Part shown: positions 5,901 to 6,074 of the stretch, in pieces
Numbering within the stretch: position 1 is the first letter of the stretch
Layout: each line of letters begins with the position of its first letter
Source: Methylocystaceae bacterium UBA5192
GTDB lineage: Bacteria > Pseudomonadota > Alphaproteobacteria > Rhizobiales > Beijerinckiaceae
Assembly (NCBI GenBank): GCA_002412985.1
Contig: DHWC01000039.1
Span: forward strand, 36,841 to 42,914
Direction: 5' to 3'
Length of the DNA: 6,074 bases
Program-made: the position numbers and the translations under genes
Notes under the pieces: generated by a model
What the model was told of the DNA's origin: nothing
Databases searched by the model: none
The model's input: the letters and a program-made list of their open reading frames with translations, nothing else

Positions 5901-6074
5901 TTATTTCCCAAATAATTCTTTCATGCGGGCAAAAAAGCTCATCGCCTCAGGATGCGTATCGTGAGAGGACTCATGTTCAAATTCGGCGAGTAATTCTTTT
6001 TGTCGTTTGGTGAGTTTTTGCGGGGTTTCAACGCTCAGTTGCACATGAAGATCGCCGTAATCGCGACCGCGCAA
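5901..6074 (-). CDS. dnaJ: Chaperone DnaJ, C-terminal 57 residues (cut by right edge)
   Basis: Seen: a minus-strand frame enters at the right edge and stops at TAA (5903-5901). The 57 residues begin RGRDYGDLHVQLSVETP, the end of the second beta-barrel client-binding domain of type I DnaJ. LTKRQKELLAEFE follows, the conserved helix before the tail, and then SFFARMKELFG at the terminus, also typical. Known: DnaJ is the cytosolic J-domain co-chaperone that stimulates the DnaK ATPase and delivers unfolded clients. The J-domain, the Gly/Phe region and the zinc fingers lie outside the window, so completeness cannot be judged. dnaJ commonly lies beside dnaK, which would then be further right. The 75-bp gap to pmtA leaves co-transcription open. 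Confidence 0.9.
   Translation of the reverse strand: MRGRDYGDLHVQLSVETPQKLTKRQKELLAEFEHESSHDTHPEAMSFFARMKELFGK

Noticed and set aside
5590..5911. Alternative minus-strand frames over the start of pmtA, one beginning near the dnaJ stop
   Set aside because: They overlap the methyltransferase in another frame, and their translations are Cys/Arg-rich without motifs.
1..6074. CRISPR array, tRNA/rRNA, insertion sequence or phage genes
   Set aside because: No regularly spaced repeats, cloverleaf-like segments, transposase motifs or terminal inverted repeats were seen; genes are tightly packed housekeeping and lipid genes.

Overview
The window reads almost entirely from the minus strand and carries seven genes. 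Five are complete and one is cut by each edge. The organism is most likely an alphaproteobacterium, probably of the Hyphomicrobiales (Rhizobiales) and perhaps near the Beijerinckiaceae. This rests on the hpnC-hpnD-hpnE-shc hopanoid order, a PmtA-type phospholipid N-methyltransferase, and the dnaJ/pmtA/pyrF neighbourhood. G+C is only moderately high by eye, with many GCGCGC runs, so the genus is left open.

In the direction of transcription (right to left), the window opens with the last 57 codons of dnaJ (6074-5901). After a 75-bp gap comes a COG3963-like SAM methyltransferase (pmtA, 5825-5208). It overlaps pyrF (5211-4513), orotidine 5'-phosphate decarboxylase, by ATGA. A 107-bp gap follows, the longest in the window, and holds a weak candidate promoter and small inverted repeats. 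Then comes the hopanoid block: hpnC (4405-3527), hpnD (3530-2664, ATGA overlap), hpnE (2667-1396, GTGA overlap) and, after 41 bp with a clear ribosome binding site, shc (1354 to beyond the left edge, 451 codons seen).

The hopanoid genes form a complete farnesyl-diphosphate-to-hopene route. HpnD condenses two farnesyl diphosphates to presqualene diphosphate, HpnC converts this to hydroxysqualene, HpnE reduces that to squalene, and Shc cyclises squalene to hopene/diplopterol. This three-enzyme route replaces a single squalene synthase. The side-chain genes usual in such clusters (hpnG, hpnH) would be expected beyond the left edge but are not visible. PmtA, if correctly named, makes phosphatidylcholine, so two membrane-lipid pathways lie side by side with a nucleotide gene between them.

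No mobile element, CRISPR array, RNA gene or clearly novel system was seen. The main points for a second look are the inter-operon gap, the chain of stop/start overlaps, start-codon choices that shorten three gene models, and strong enrichment of GCGCGC.
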